DNA of 64,000 nt from Didymella arachidicola (lineage: Eukaryota > Ascomycota > Dothideomycetes > Pleosporales > Didymellaceae): NCBI GenBank assembly GCA_016630955.3, contig CM049989.1, positions 496,001 through 560,000 on the forward strand, read 5' to 3'. This document shows, one piece after another, positions 12,701 through 23,853 of the stretch; within the stretch, counting starts at the first letter, position 1; each line of letters begins with the position of its first letter. The translations under genes were made by a program, and so were the position numbers. The notes under the pieces are model-generated. The model did not search any database. It saw only the letters and a list, made by a program, of their open reading frames with translations, and was not told the origin of the DNA.

Positions 12701-14330
12701 ACGATTGATCGAAGCTGTGGCATACGACCCGCAAATGAGTCGATTCAGCAGTGCAGTATTGGTGTTCCTACCGGGTATTGCTGAGATTCGACAGCTCAAC
12801 GACATGCTCGCTGGACACCCTTCCTTCAGCTCGAACTGGCTCATCTACCCGCTGCACTCCACCATCTCAAGCGACGATCAGCAGGCAGCATTTCTCCTTC
12901 CTCCACCAGGCTGTCGAAAGATTGTAATTGCAACTAACATCGCGGAGACTGGTGTGACCATTCCTGACATCACATGCGTCATCGACACCGGCAAGCACAA
13001 GGAGATGCGCTTCGACGAGCGTCGGCAACTGTCACGTCTTGCACAATCTTTCATTGCGCGAGCAAATGCTAAACAGCGACGCGGTCGCGCTGGTCGCGTT
13101 CAGGAAGGACTTTGCTTCCATCTGTTCACAAAATACCGTCATGACAACCTTATGATGGATCAGCAGACGCCCGAGATGCTACGCTTGTCGTTGCAGGAGC
13201 TTGTAATGCGGACGAAGATATGTAAGCTTGGCGATATCGAGGCTACGTTGTCAGAAGCTTTGGACCCGCCATCCCCCAAGAACATTCGACGGGCGATCGA
13301 TGCGCTTATTGAGGTTGATGCGTTGACTTCTGGTGAGGAGCTGACCAGTCTGGGTCGCCAGATCTCCAAACTGCCTCTTGATGCACACCTTGGCAAGCTG
13401 GTGTTGCTATCTAGTATCTTCAGCTGTGTGGACGTCGCGATCACAATCGCCGCCATACTCTCCTCTAAGTCACCCTTCCTCACACCTTTTGGCGCGAAAC
13501 AACGAGCTGACATCGCACGCCTGTCATTCAAAACCGGTGACTCCGACCTCCTCACAACATACAATGCCTACAAAGCTTGGCGCAATGTATGCACGACCGC
13601 TGGTCGCTCGGAGATGCAGTTCTGCAACAAGAATTTCCTATCGCCGCAGAATCTTGGCAACATCGAAGACCTGAAAGCTCAACTTCTGAGCAATCTCGTC
13701 GAAGCAGGGTTCGTCCTGATGTCGCCCGAGGATCGTCGCGCACTCAGCCGCTACCGTTCTACAACGCGGCACCGCATCTTCGTCAACGTCCCACCACAGT
13801 ACGACATGCATTCGAACAATGACCATTTGGTCAACTCAATCATTGCAACAGCGTTCTACCCTAAGCTGCTCACACGCGAAGGCAAGGGTTGGCGCAACAT
13901 CAGCAACAACCAGACCGTTAGTTTGGCACCTACGAGTGTCAATAAGGGCACCAGCACTGCCAAGTTCTTGTCCTACTATCACATTATGCAATCGAGCAAC
14001 AAGTTCTACAACGCGCATTCGACTTCAATCGCGCATCCACTGCCCATGGTGCTCATGGTAGCCGCAGACATGGACTTCAAGCTGCACGCTGGGGTCGTCA
14101 GTTTCCCAGGCAACGTTGTCAGGTTTGCAGTAAGGGAGTGGAGGGCCGCTGTTGCGCTGAAGGTGTTGAGGCGCAGAGTCAAGGAAATCCTGAGCGCGAG
14201 CTGGAAAACCCCTGGCAGAGCAATGACCGAGAGGGAGAAGGAGTGGCTGGGTATCTTTGAGAAAGCTTTTACGGAGAGATGGCAGAAGGACGAGAGGATC
14301 AGGGAGAAGGCCGGCGGGAAAGCAAAGTGA
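9783..14330 (+). CDS. DEAH-box ATP-dependent RNA helicase, DHX57/YLR419W type
   Basis: Two exons, 9783-12274 and 12323-14330, give 1,499 aa. Visible parts in order: a Lys-rich start; a coiled region near 80-110; a UBA-like segment near 160-220 (LGFTREQTEPVLRWIC); an acidic/low-complexity stretch; an RWD-like block near 500-620; motif I GETGCGKST at about 719; motif II DEVHERS at about 825-831; motif III SATVDA near 856; NIAETGVTIPD; motif VI QRRGRAGRVQEG near 1,081; then the HA2 and OB-fold regions typical of DEAH helicases. The domain order fits the DHX57/S. pombe Ucp12/yeast YLR419W group, large cytoplasmic helicases of poorly defined role. The 48-nt intron 12275-12322 (gtatgt...actaacag...cccag) has no stop and is a multiple of three, so an unspliced reading is 1,515 aa. 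Removing it restores DEVHERSIDTDFLL, the family sequence. ATG 9783 begins MAKKKKPAGN. Confidence 0.92.
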   Translation: MAKKKKPAGNPARGFATTSVASKTKVEKSTVEAAAKESVPAPSKDVPNVTSVDAPAPKAEEPAKKEAIQTPEELEAQLERDELQLLVEKHAAKVRRESRRQVTKFETDRRVLRAQSHHMTVHDWLPNEILDTIISLAQAESNDSNRRQGQQQSLLKVMSEEDAMSKLWTLSLTLHDLGFTREQTEPVLRWICADAGGIDASSAVWGLQEALEWLALDQCEGYSFSYEESKPKQPTISTPEVSRPGMFKRSRPAFGPTSSVSVYLHEPASPIADVSTSPNGSAVSSGDRLKKALASGMPTPADSDHSDVQVSDIDSDIDLDELVPTYLKIKGRLYEIDPELVEVNPRKKGSKGKKATPAKTAHSPKIRKLLSQLQQLESDALFDDREAEARWPSTRNEIAQKQAAKRQQEVVQLENPESPNQRETPAKPAPDKKPSSSFTNGGDANDIMAEADMLGDMFSAIPDEPTADEAPTENTEAGNIVLRDFGKQGGVTPRRVLEEAVRSRDPGARVTYKLISPTLYRCRHAVTITWSKDLDIEYETDIAGVDVALRGIQAVFEATATAAVSSDQSEGFISTVALFSISAASAKEEKVYIRLSPNWRDVYREFLEYRKDRIDTEDREAIRYYRSIVQDQIDNEESDGVVLTNRWKSRNQVGTSSSPSNSGYNTPIPELQGLRELWAQKAARQSYQRMLVGRMNLPVYGFRESILSTIDKNQVTIICGETGCGKSTQIPSFVLENQLAQGKACKIYCTEPRRISAISLAQRVSEELGEGAKDLGSMRSLVGYAIRLESKTSAQTRLVYATVGVVLRMLEGPKGLGEVTHLVIDEVHERRYVGPFAKINLILTAPSIDTDFLLIILRTLMDRRPELKVILMSATVDAARFSRYLNDAPVLNVPGRTFPVQTQYLEDAIELTHYAGSNKDAQKNGNSSGDDDDEEEIASEKSGIPSKLPGYSPATRNVLSTYDEYAIDYDLIVRLIEAVAYDPQMSRFSSAVLVFLPGIAEIRQLNDMLAGHPSFSSNWLIYPLHSTISSDDQQAAFLLPPPGCRKIVIATNIAETGVTIPDITCVIDTGKHKEMRFDERRQLSRLAQSFIARANAKQRRGRAGRVQEGLCFHLFTKYRHDNLMMDQQTPEMLRLSLQELVMRTKICKLGDIEATLSEALDPPSPKNIRRAIDALIEVDALTSGEELTSLGRQISKLPLDAHLGKLVLLSSIFSCVDVAITIAAILSSKSPFLTPFGAKQRADIARLSFKTGDSDLLTTYNAYKAWRNVCTTAGRSEMQFCNKNFLSPQNLGNIEDLKAQLLSNLVEAGFVLMSPEDRRALSRYRSTTRHRIFVNVPPQYDMHSNNDHLVNSIIATAFYPKLLTREGKGWRNISNNQTVSLAPTSVNKGTSTAKFLSYYHIMQSSNKFYNAHSTSIAHPLPMVLMVAADMDFKLHAGVVSFPGNVVRFAVREWRAAVALKVLRRRVKEILSASWKTPGRAMTEREKEWLGIFEKAFTERWQKDERIREKAGGKAK

Positions 14331-15108
14331 GATGCACTAGCATACCATTCCAGACGAAGTCCGGCTTGTCCGGCTTCTCCGGAACACACATCAGTAGGCC
14401 CATCACCCTAGGTTTGCCTAGACGTACACTGTGGGGCTTTTTCGGAAAATGGAATATGCCACGGCATGATATCGAAACGGCGATCTAGATTTGCAAGGAC
14501 ACTGCGAGATAGGAAAGGTCAGCAGCAAAGCGACAGCGGCTCACGATCGGAGAGAGCAACAACAAGCGAGCTCAATGTGGATAGTCAGCGCAATTGGCAT
14601 GTATTAGGGGCTTGAAGACTGTTCAAGGTGATATAGCCCAGATTTAACACCAACACACATCCAGGCGACGACTTTGGCAAGGTTATATCCCCACGCGATT
14701 GAGATGTCGCTGATACAAAGGGAACACGGTTCTCGGCATCCGGCACAAACGTAAAACAAGGCACAAAAACATAGTATTCAGGCTGTATTAGGCTACATGG
14801 GTCGAGATGGGAGTAGGGTATTCGAACCTAAAAATAATTGTTAGTCTTGCAATGCAGACAATATTGCACTCGAGCCACTCAAACCGGAAAGCTTCGCCCC
14901 CAGCCCCTGCAATCTGCCTATATTACAGCGTCTAGTACTAGAAGAATGTTAGAAATGCGTTAGACCTGTGCCTAATATGACTGAAAAAAACTACTAAAAC
15001 CCCCTGTAATGGTCTCCACTCACAATATATACCCAGACTACCAGAGTAGGATCCAATGTGCGTTAGCTGGATTTCACGAGGTCCACACCTCATGCACAAC
15101 CGCACCCA
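14331..15108. other. Convergent 3' intergenic region
   Basis: These 778 nt lie between the convergent 3' ends of the helicase and the RBM42-type gene and are presumably two 3' UTRs. No convincing ORF or RNA gene was seen. Confidence 0.5.
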
Positions 15109-16116
15109 TCAGCCAAGGACTCTTGGACCGCTCTGCTTCCCCTTCTTCTGCACTCCACGTGGAATGAATGGCAGCGTAGCTGTCATTGCAGGCGCAGCGG
15201 TAACTGTATTCGCCTTATTGCCCGCACCGTTTTTGTTCTTGTTGTTCTTGTTGTGCTGTCCAAATTTGCCGTGCTTGTCCTCCTTCTTGGTCACAGCTTT
15301 GACTTCTGAGGTCGCCCGCTTGATCAGTACAGGGTGGCTACCAATGTACTTTCCGTTCATCTCCTTCGCTGCGCGGAAGTAGTCGTCGGTATCGGCGAAG
15401 CTTACGAAGCCATAACTTTTGCTCTTCGTTGAGCGCTTGTCGCGAACGACGCGTGCTTTCGACAGGGATGGGTACTTTGAGAATGCCTTCATGAGAGATT
15501 CATCTGTGACTTCGCCAGCCAAGTTACCAATGAACAGTCGCGGATGCAGAGGGTTCCACTCGAGCAGAGTTTCATCTTCCCAATGCTTGCCACCGCCTTC
15601 TCGAATGACCGTCTTCTTCTTGCCGTCTGCAGTGGTACCTGCATCTGCATCTGTTGACGACTGCGCCATGCCAACATTCGCGTTCCCGCTCTTCTTTGCA
15701 TTTGCGTCGTCCCTGTTGTATGCGCTGTTCCATTCAGCTATCCGTGCCTCTTCTTCGGGGTCATACGTCCCACCAGCGCCATGGTTCATCGTGGCGGCAG
15801 CAGACGGGTATGACGCGCTTGGGGCAGCTGCAGCGTAGGCTGGATATGCGTAGTTGTTGTAAGTATTGCTGGTCGGATATGTGGAAGCTTGATAAGGCGC
15901 GCTCACAGTGGCTTGCGGGTACGTAGCCGATGCAGCAGACACCTGCGGCGGAGCGTGCGCAACGACTGAGCGCGGTGTGAACCCAGCAAACATCGTTGAG
16001 TTTGTCGGTGTCCTTGCACCAGCGTTGCTCGATCGCGAAGGCGGCGCAGAATATGTCGTGGGCGGCGGTCGCGCCGGTAGCGAGTGATGCGGTTGCAGGT
16101 TCGGATTGTTTGCCAT
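15109..16116 (-). CDS. RRM RNA-binding protein, RBM42-like
   Basis: A single exon of 335 aa. Residues 1-115 are Pro/Ala/Tyr/Ser-rich and probably disordered. Residues 170-190 hold IREGGGKHWEDETLLEWNP, and one RRM spans about 192-268, with RNP2 LFIGNL (194-199) and RNP1 KSYGFVSF (233-240). The tail is Lys/Asn-rich (HGKFGQHNKNNKNKN). The linker 'W.D..LLEW.....R.F.G.L..EV.D..L..AFS..PS...A.V.RDKR' followed by 'GYGFVSF.D..D...A..EMNGKY.GS.P' is characteristic of RBM42, a nuclear/cytoplasmic RNA-binding protein linked to hnRNP K and tri-snRNP in animals. The role in fungi is not established here. The gene is convergent with the helicase and divergent from GND1. Confidence 0.88.
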   Translation of the reverse strand: MANNPNLQPHHSLPARPPPTTYSAPPSRSSNAGARTPTNSTMFAGFTPRSVVAHAPPQVSAASATYPQATVSAPYQASTYPTSNTYNNYAYPAYAAAAPSASYPSAAATMNHGAGGTYDPEEEARIAEWNSAYNRDDANAKKSGNANVGMAQSSTDADAGTTADGKKKTVIREGGGKHWEDETLLEWNPLHPRLFIGNLAGEVTDESLMKAFSKYPSLSKARVVRDKRSTKSKSYGFVSFADTDDYFRAAKEMNGKYIGSHPVLIKRATSEVKAVTKKEDKHGKFGQHNKNNKNKNGAGNKANTVTAAPAMTATLPFIPRGVQKKGKQSGPRVLG

Positions 16117-17376
16117 TGCGGATGTGGAGGCTGCGTCGCAGCAGCCGGTGGCTTGATTAAGATATCACAATTATTTGTGCGACTCAGCAGAACCCATGTA
16201 TACCAATTGTCGGCCGGGAAGGCGTGCTGTCTGGATGCGGCGAAGTTTCGAGAGAATCTGTCACGCGCAAGTCAAGACCTGGAGGTTGGTGACGTGCGCC
16301 AGATGTTTGCCCAGCAGATTTGGGTGGGGAGCCAGGCGCTCGGGCCGTGGGGTGGATGGAGGATGGGTGAAGGTGCTGTTGGTGGATCCCGTTGTGGTTG
16401 TTAATGCCGCACTTGTTGCGCAAACTTCACATGAGGCTGAGTTGCAGTGCTGACAACGCAGATGAGTCTTTCCTAACACGCCTGGTCGAGGCCGGCCACG
16501 GTGCACCGCCCGGGCCAGGTCCGGTCGGCTTTTGAGCGAAGCAGAGTGGGATGGCGGGCCGGGTGGAATAGAAATGAGTAATTACCACCGGTCTGTATTC
16601 ATCATCAACCGCACTGATCTGGCGACTTGTTGAGCTCACATGTAGGCTCAAACAGTGGGCAGCGCACTTGGCAAGTGCGATACACGTGACACGTACCGGC
16701 GGCCGCACCTTCATTAGCAGCAGCACCAGCTACGCGCCTGAGCTCAAGCTCGAGTAAACAACAGCGCATGCTCCTGTTGACCGGATTACACACGAGCGCG
16801 GTGACGTCTGACTGTTGTGCCGCGAACGTTCTTACAAACGGCCAGCCTTCGGCGGACTTAGCGGCTGCTCAACAATCCCTGCTCGGTGGTGCCCCTCTTT
16901 CCGTTTGCTGTTGTTAGGGCTGAGATGGAGGGGCGGTCGCAGCAACAGCACGCTGTATCAGAGTATTCTAGGAGCTTTTTCCGCGGGAGACCGCCGGAGG
17001 AATAGCTCTGCAAACGATAGACGGTAAAATTGAACCCTGATACAGTGTTTGTGTTGGAATATCGGCGCAATGGCCGCGGCCGAAGCCTACCTCCGTTGCT
17101 GAGATTAGAAAGATTCTTGCAGCACATCGCCCAGTTGACATCACGTCTGCCCCACGCCGCCAGTGCCGCTACCATACCAAGTTCCACTTGCTTCCGGCTC
17201 GGAGACGCAGAATCTACTTATTCCAAACAACCCCCACCACCTCTCACCACTTGTCCTCCATCAACCTTCAGTTGCTTTGAATTGTTGCGCGCCCGGTCGT
17301 TGCAGCTCTACCCCACTATCAGTCTTCAGACACCCCTCACTGAACACATCACCTCCACAACACCCAGATTGCAAAC
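16117..17376. promoter_or_regulatory. Long divergent promoter region RBM42-like / GND1
   Basis: The 1.26 kb between divergent start codons is GC-rich near 16490-16760. It contains a CACGTG E-box at 16683-16688 followed at once by a second ACACGT half. Just 5' of GND1 (17220-17370) it becomes C/T/A-rich with few Gs, as is common in highly expressed fungal promoters and 5' leaders. Short ORFs here are not convincing. Confidence 0.45.
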
Positions 17377-19113
17377 ATGTCTGAGGCCGTCGGTGACTTT
17401 GGTTTGATCGGCTTGGCCGTAAGTGCTTTCCAGTGCGAGCTGTGCATGGTGAAGCAGAAGCTTACAGTTGGTGTATAGGTCATGGGTCAGAACCTGATCC
17501 TCAACGCGTAAGCATTACACATCTCAGCTATTTGCAGGCACAGCTAACAACGAACAGTGCTGACCACGGTTTCACCGTTGTTGCCTTCAACCGAACGTAT
17601 GAAGCTCATTGACAACGCATACGAGCTACAATTGACAACTTCGCAGTGTTGCCAAGGTTGACCGTTTCCTGAACGATGGTAAAGCTGACGCGCATAGCGA
17701 CCATAGAGCTCCAACTGACATGGAACAGAGGCTAAGGGCAAGTCCATCGTCGGTGCTCACTCCATCAAGGAGTTCTGCGCCAAACTCAAGAAGCCCCGCC
17801 GCATGATGATGCTCGTCATGGCCGGAAAGCCCGTTGACGACTTCATTGAGCTCCTCCTGAACGAGGGTGGCATCGAGGAGGGCGACATCATCATCGACGG
17901 TGGCAACTCCCACTACCCCGACACAAACCGCCGCACCAAGTACCTCGCATCCAAGGGTATCCGCTTCGTCGGTACCGGTGTTTCTGGTGGTGAGGAGGGT
18001 GCCCGCTACGGTCCCTCCATCATGCCCGGTGGTAACGAGGAGGCCTGGCCTTACATCAAGGTAGGACAAATCTGAATTCAGCAGAGGACATATCTGACAG
18101 CGTAACAGGACGTCCTCCAGTCCATCTCCGCCAAGTCTGACGGCGAGGCCTGCTGCCAGTGGGTCGGTGACGAGGGTGCTGGTCACTACGTCAAGATGGT
18201 CCACAACGGTATCGAGTACGGTGACATGCAGTTGATCTGCGAGGCCTACGATATTATGAAGCGCGGTCTTGGACTTAGCAACAAGGAGATTGGTGATGTT
18301 TTCGCCAAGTGGAACAGCGGTGTCCTCGACTCTTTCCTGATCGAGATCACCCGCGACATTATGTACAAGAACGATGATGACGGTGTTGCCATCGTCGAGA
18401 AGATCATGGACTCTGCTGGCCAGAAGGGAACCGGCAAGTGGACAGCTATTAACGCTCTCGACCTGGGTATGCCCGTCACCCTTATCGGTGAGGCCGTCTT
18501 CGCCCGCTGCCTGTCCTCGCTCAAGGCTGAGCGTGGCCGTGCCGCTGGTCTCCTCGATGGTCCCAGCCCCAGCTTCACCGGCGACAAGCAGGCTTTCATC
18601 GACAACCTCGAGCAGGCTCTTTACGCCTCCAAGATCATCTCGTATGCTCAAGGTTTCATGCTGATTCAGAACGCTGCCAAGGAGTACAACTGGAAGCTCA
18701 ACAAGCCTGAGATTGCCCTCATGTGGCGTGGTGGATGCATTATCCGCTCCGTCTTCTTGAAGGACATCACCAAGGCTTACCGCGCCAACCCCGACCTCGA
18801 GAACTTGCTGTTCGACGACTTCTTCAACAAGGCTATTCACAAGGCTCAGTCCGGCTGGAGAGACGTCGTCTCCAAGGGCGCCCTCTGGGGTATCCCCACA
18901 CCTGCTTTCAGCACCGCGCTCAGCTTCTACGACGGTTACCGTGCCAAGGACCTGCCCGCTAACCTGTTGCAAGCTCAGCGTGACTACTTCGGTGCCCACA
19001 CATTCCGCATCAAGCCCGAATACGCCAACGAGCAGTACAAGGAGGGCCAGGACATCCACGTCAACTGGACAGGAAGGGGTGGCAACGTTTCTGCCTCCAC
19101 CTACAACGCTTAA
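17377..19113 (+). CDS. GND1: 6-phosphogluconate dehydrogenase, decarboxylating
   Basis: Six exons (17377-17418, 17479-17507, 17558-17596, 17647-17678, 17729-18060, 18109-19113) give 492 aa, the normal family size. The enzyme oxidises and decarboxylates 6-phosphogluconate to ribulose 5-phosphate, making NADPH in the cytosolic pentose phosphate pathway. Visible motifs: the NADP-binding GLIGLAVMGQNL start (residues 9-20); VVAFNRT; the substrate-binding GTGVSGGEEGARYGPSIMPGG block; and the catalytic segment GHYVKMVHNGIEYGDMQ near residues 182-198, with the conserved Lys and Glu. Four small exons (42, 29, 39, 32 nt) split the NADP-binding loop, and three successive introns are each 50 nt. Strong bias to C-ending codons in exons 5-6 suggests high expression. 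That bias also creates a long antisense open frame, which I do not believe. Confidence 0.97.
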
Positions 19114-19643
19114 TTTGACGACTATACCAGGAACGATAGAAGGAGGCACGGCGCTGCTTGAGATTTGGGCATGAAAAATGGTGGATACGATTTAAATGAC
19201 AGCTCGAATCCAGAATGAAATCGATTTGCGTACACAAGACTAATATTTCCTATCATTGAACCTACGTTACTGAACTCACAAATGGTGTTTCGAGTGTGAG
19301 AGATGATTTCATTCAATCAGCGCAGATCTCTGGACAACAGGGTCTTGGCGGGGAACTTACAGCGCGCCAGCTCAGGAACACAAACAACTGCACGCGCTGC
19401 AGGTCCCCGCGCCTGCACTTCATAGCTGTGCTTGCTCGTGTGCACATTGCCACCGTCTTCTTCTTGTCGCTCCTTTGCGTTTCTATTGCGCATTGCTTGC
19501 TTTCTTGAAGCATCGTCTATCCGTGCATTCAACGGGTGCTCCGAGGTCGATTGTCCGGAACACACGAGTGGGGCTGCGACGACATCCAGACGCACAGCAG
19601 TCGCGGGAGATCAGGGAGGATCGCGCGAGCTTCTGGCAACGAC
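19114..19643. other. Intergenic between GND1 and LSM12
   Basis: These 530 nt hold the GND1 3' UTR and the LSM12 promoter/5' UTR, both on the plus strand. Nothing else is recognisable. Confidence 0.5.
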
Positions 19644-20455
19644 ATGGCCGACAACAAGCGCCAGAGCATGGTGGGCAAGGTCGCCACCCCCAATCTGAAG
19701 GCTGGTGGGGTTGCCAACAAGGATGTTGGTGATGCGGATTCGAACTTATACAAGGCCGTAGGGTCGCGGTATGCTCCCCTTGCTTGACCTATACAGCCTC
19801 ATAGCCATGAACGGTGTCGAAGAGCAGGGCTGACGCTGCACAGTATCAAGATCACATGCGCGCCCAACAACAATGTCCTTGAGGGCACTCTCTTCACAGC
19901 ATGCAACACCACAAACGCCATTGCGATTAACACCGCTCCTGCGCCGCCGAACCCCTCCGCCTCGCTCTCCTCACAGCCCGGTGACTACCACATCATCCCC
20001 TTCGCACACATATTATCCTTCGAGATCATTGGCCTCGGCGAACGAGGGCAGCAGACAACTGCTGGTTTCGACAGCGCCGTGCCCAGCATCGCGAAGGTGG
20101 ACATGGCAGCGCTGATGGCAAGAGAGGAGCAGACAATCCGTGAGATGAAGAAGAAGGACGAGCAGAAGGGCAAGGGTGTGAGCAAGGAAGCACAGGAAAT
20201 CTTTGACGCAGTCAGCAGGACGTAAGTCTCGATACGTATTAGGACATGAGAACTGGACTGACTAGGCACAGACTTCCAGCAGAGTGGCACCAGCAGGATA
20301 TCGTCGTCAACCAGGCCGTGCTCATCAAGCCTCCATACACATTGGACAGCATCAAGGCGCCGGCTGGCAAGGAGCAGAGCGTTATCCAGGTCAAGAAGAT
20401 TATGGAGCGTCACTTTCAGAAGAAGGCCGCAGCTACACCGCGAAAGGGCGGTTAA
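19644..20455 (+). CDS. LSM12: Lsm12-like RNA-metabolism protein
   Basis: Three exons (19644-19768, 19844-20221, 20272-20455) give 228 aa. Residues about 40-110 form the divergent Lsm fold (RIKITCAPNNNVLEGTLFTA, then a PGDYHIIPFAHILSFEII block). Residues about 150-218 form the AD (anticodon-binding-like) domain: the helix SKEAQEIFDAVSRTLPAEWH, then IVVNQAVLIKPPYTLDSI and a C-terminal IQVKKIMERHF. This Lsm plus AD order is that of Lsm12, which in yeast binds Pbp1/ataxin-2 and ribosomes, and in animals links ataxin-2 to translation. The final ~10 residues are basic. The ATG at 19644 was chosen because upstream in-frame sequence is unlike the family. Splice sites GTATGC/ACAG and GTAAGT/ACAG both restore the frame. 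Confidence 0.9.
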
Positions 20456-21234
20456 ATATTGCAACAGGCACCAAAAGACGCGTTGGTAGATGACGCCCTT
20501 CCCATAAGCAGGATTGGGTTGAAAAAAAAAGTCCACGCCCAAGGCCCGATATATGGTATATACGGGTGCTGACAGCCGGTAGTGTGGGACAAGAAGGCTA
20601 TATACACTCAAACATCAGCCCACAAATGGCAGAGGGTTGGTTGAGTGAACAAACACTTTGAAACACCACCTTTAGTTACTTTCAAGCATTATTCTTGGAA
20701 GGACTCCCAAGCCTGTATTTGCTCTGAGACATTGATTCTGAATCCGAAATTCAAGACTCCCCGAGCTCGTAAATACTTTCCACGCAAAGGATGAAAGTGG
20801 AGTGTGGATCCAAATCTATAGTAACCCTAAGTATTGCCATAACACAAAACGTCGTAGGGTCATCAGTCCTTCCTCATGAGCAGGCCATCCTGGGCAATAT
20901 GCCAAGACCATCACAAGACCATTCGTGGTTCGACAACCGCGACCTTTGTTATCGAGGGTGAACCGAAGTTTTTCGACGCACCCCCGCGCCAGTGACCTTT
21001 ATAAAACACCATTCCTCACTGAGTAAATGGGATAAGTCGCCGCTGACTTCCACAGTCGAAGAGGAAGATGGAGAGATCGCTCAACTACTAACATCATACA
21101 ACATGAAGCCGCGACCTCGGCAATTGTAAGACGAAGAAATTGGCATTCGACAGACATCGACAGCATCTCTGTTTGTTTTTGGATGCAAAACAGCGACATA
21201 CGACCACGAAGGATTTGAGGTCTCTTGCATAACA

Positions 21235-21299
21235 CATCAAAGCTAACAATCAAAGCTGACAATCAAAGCTGACAATCAAAGCTGACAATCAAAGCTGAC
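21235..21299 (+). repeat. 13-bp tandem repeat, four perfect copies plus one degenerate
   Basis: Four perfect head-to-tail copies of AATCAAAGCTGAC occupy 21248-21299. They are preceded by one diverged copy (catcaaagctaac, 21235-21247). The unit is not a multiple of three, and it lies in a gap without a credible gene. Confidence 0.95.
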
Positions 21300-23820
21300 A
21301 CTCTGGTCATTAGGAAGAACACCATCAACTTGACACTTTTGGATTTTGACCTAAGAGCACACAGATCCAACAACAACAATAAGAAGAAGACAGCTGATGT
21401 GCAGTCACTCATGCAGATGCCACCAAGTCAGCGGGGCGACACATGAAATACCCTCGTCTGTGGTTTGACATGGGCGCCAGTATTTAGTTTTTGTTCTGCG
21501 GTCTCAGGCAGGCGAGGCAGATATGGAGCAGAGGCATTCGACTTTTAGCCACAGGTGGAAGAAGAGGAGGCAGGCATGAGGTGGTGGACATGGAATGATG
21601 AGGGGCGCAGAGGGCAGAACATGATGCGGTTTGTTGTTGATTTTGATGTTAAGAGCAGACAGAAACGTGAAGAGGGAATTGTAATTCGCATTAGTAGAAG
21701 CCTCGTAGAAATACGCAGTCTCTTTGCAGTATCAGGGTATCACTGTACTGCATTGTTATGTAGCCACTGGCGACTGCAGAGCGTTGATCCTTCTCTCTCA
21801 CCGTATTCGTCATCGTTTTCGTTTTTGATGAAGACTTCTCGACTTCCTCCCGGTGATTTCAGAGGATTTTCGAGAATCTCTCGATACACTTCTTTCAATG
21901 TCGTCGCTCATCGACACCGGTGGATTACCTGTATACGCCATCCTCTTTTTCGAGTGTCCAGAAAGGGCCCACCGGCAAACATAGCGTGATACTGGGTAGA
22001 TTTTGAGAGTGGCACAGCATGTTGTTCAACACAGTATTAGCTTGCGCTTTGAAGTCCTCAAATGTAGGTCGATTGGTTGAGAAGGTGTAGCAGGAGATAT
22101 CCATTTCAACAGGTACAGTACGGAGCGAGGGTCCACATGTGCAATTTCATGGTTATGTTTGAAGGAAAGCAGAGCATGCGTCGTCATCTGACTTCCGACT
22201 TTCAAGTTACACCATGATAAGTCCTGAAAATACTTGTGTACTTGTGGACGGATCGAGCTGGGGCGACACATATGGCGACTATGAAGTTTCTTTGAACAAA
22301 GAATAAGAGAAAGCAGATGTCGTGATGTTACACTACTCAGGCAGAAGAGACCACCAACATACCACGATTCCTTCGCGCTTTTGACAGTTGTATCAGAGAG
22401 GGCAGAAGGCAGACATGGTCTTTGCGGCTCAAGAGCTGCTTTTTGTAGATGTTTTTGTGGGTCATGTAGGACTTCATGGCATAACATCTGTCGCCACGCC
22501 TGGCTAACAAATCCATTCCGCAAAGGCAGTGGCAGCGCACAGCACATTGGACGTGGGATTTTGATTTTGAAATCGAGAGCAATGAAACTTGCAGCGTGAT
22601 TAGTCTTCTGCGGATTGCGTTGTTTTATAGTATGTCTAGTTTTGACTGTCTAGTCGGTGAATGGGAGGAGATACACTGTTTCATTTTAATCTTCGAGATT
22701 TCGAGGAGTCGTGGACAAGTCGTTGCCGTGTTTTCGGCCGATACAGAACGCATCGAGGGGACATGTCTTGATTTTGAGATGACCTCGCCAGGAACATTTC
22801 GCGGGAGGATCAGATTTTTGAAAGAAAAAATCAAGTCGGCAGAGTTGAGTTACAGGAGAAGATCTGTGTGCATTCTGGAGGCGTCAGGCAGAAGCAGGAC
22901 ATGGGGGGGGGTGCCTTCTGGAGTTTGGAGAGGCCAGAAAACAGCAGAGAGCATGAGTATAATCTTCGTGGATTTTGAAATTCCCGGGCTGAGAAGTGTC
23001 GTGTAAAGCTCATCCACCAACTCAGGCAGCACTTTACAGACACGAGCCCAGTGAGACGAAGCACCACGTCTGAACATGTGATCACACACCTCGCGATTAT
23101 CGAGTGGTCAAAATGTGTCCTTCTCAGTGCTTTCATGGTAACAACTCGTCGCGCTTTCAAATTTTGTTTTGAACATAGAGAGACAGACATACAATGTTGC
23201 TGATAGAGACTTCAGCCGAGAAGAGAAGGCGAACATACCCGTATTTTGACATTGAACGAAGAAAGATGTGGTCGAATTTAAACTTGAAAAAAAGCAGGGC
23301 ATTGGTTCTTATTCGTCAGATTTCGATAACAAAAGCGAGGCACAATGACTTCTCATCAGGAGGCGTCGGGCTGATTTCACGGTACGCGGCTGTGTGGTGT
23401 GGACATTGTGTCTGCCCACAAAGAGAAATTTGGTTCACACAAACACCCGGCAGCCACAGCTCAAAAGCTCACATGTACGCTTTGCATCCCATCCCATCGC
23501 ATCGCATCGCATCACCAAAGCCCTCCTCTAACACTCTACTTGCACCCACCCCCTTCCCCTTGACTGTCAAACGCGCACCGCCAGACTAACCAGACGCTGT
23601 AAAAGATGGTCGACCAATGCTTTTCTCATGAAATCCAAGTGGTGGATATGGATAAGGATACAGTATATATACAGCCCAAGCCATCCACCCCCCATCATCT
23701 CCACTCAACCAGCCTAGCCAACCTCCCGTTCGCCAGACGACGGCAGCGCTTGATAGCAGCAGCGCGCTCGTCTTATGCACGCAAATGTACAGGTAGTTAT
23801 ACAATACAACAAAAATCGGC

Positions 23821-23853
23821 TTCTTCTTCTTCTTCTTCTTCTTCTTCTTCTTC
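23821..23853 (+). repeat. (TTC)11 microsatellite
   Basis: A perfect trinucleotide tract of 33 nt lies just 3' of COQ1. On the minus strand it reads GAA repeats, probably in or just past the COQ1 3' UTR. Confidence 0.95.

Noticed and set aside
14820..14840. T-loop-like sequence (ggttcgaatacc) on the minus strand
   Set aside because: No acceptor, D-arm or anticodon stem can be built around it.
17626..19149. 507-codon open frame antisense to GND1
   Set aside because: It lies opposite a clear 6-phosphogluconate dehydrogenase with strong codon bias, crosses that gene's intron, has Val/Leu/Gly-heavy translation and no domain. It is a codon-bias shadow.
21195..21215. Possible 5S rRNA start (acatacgacca)
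   Set aside because: Only the first 11 bases match the conserved 5S start. The following sequence and structure do not.
21555..21989. 144-codon plus-strand ORF in the gene-poor gap
   Set aside because: The composition is not protein-like, there is no domain, and neighbouring frames are similarly open by chance.
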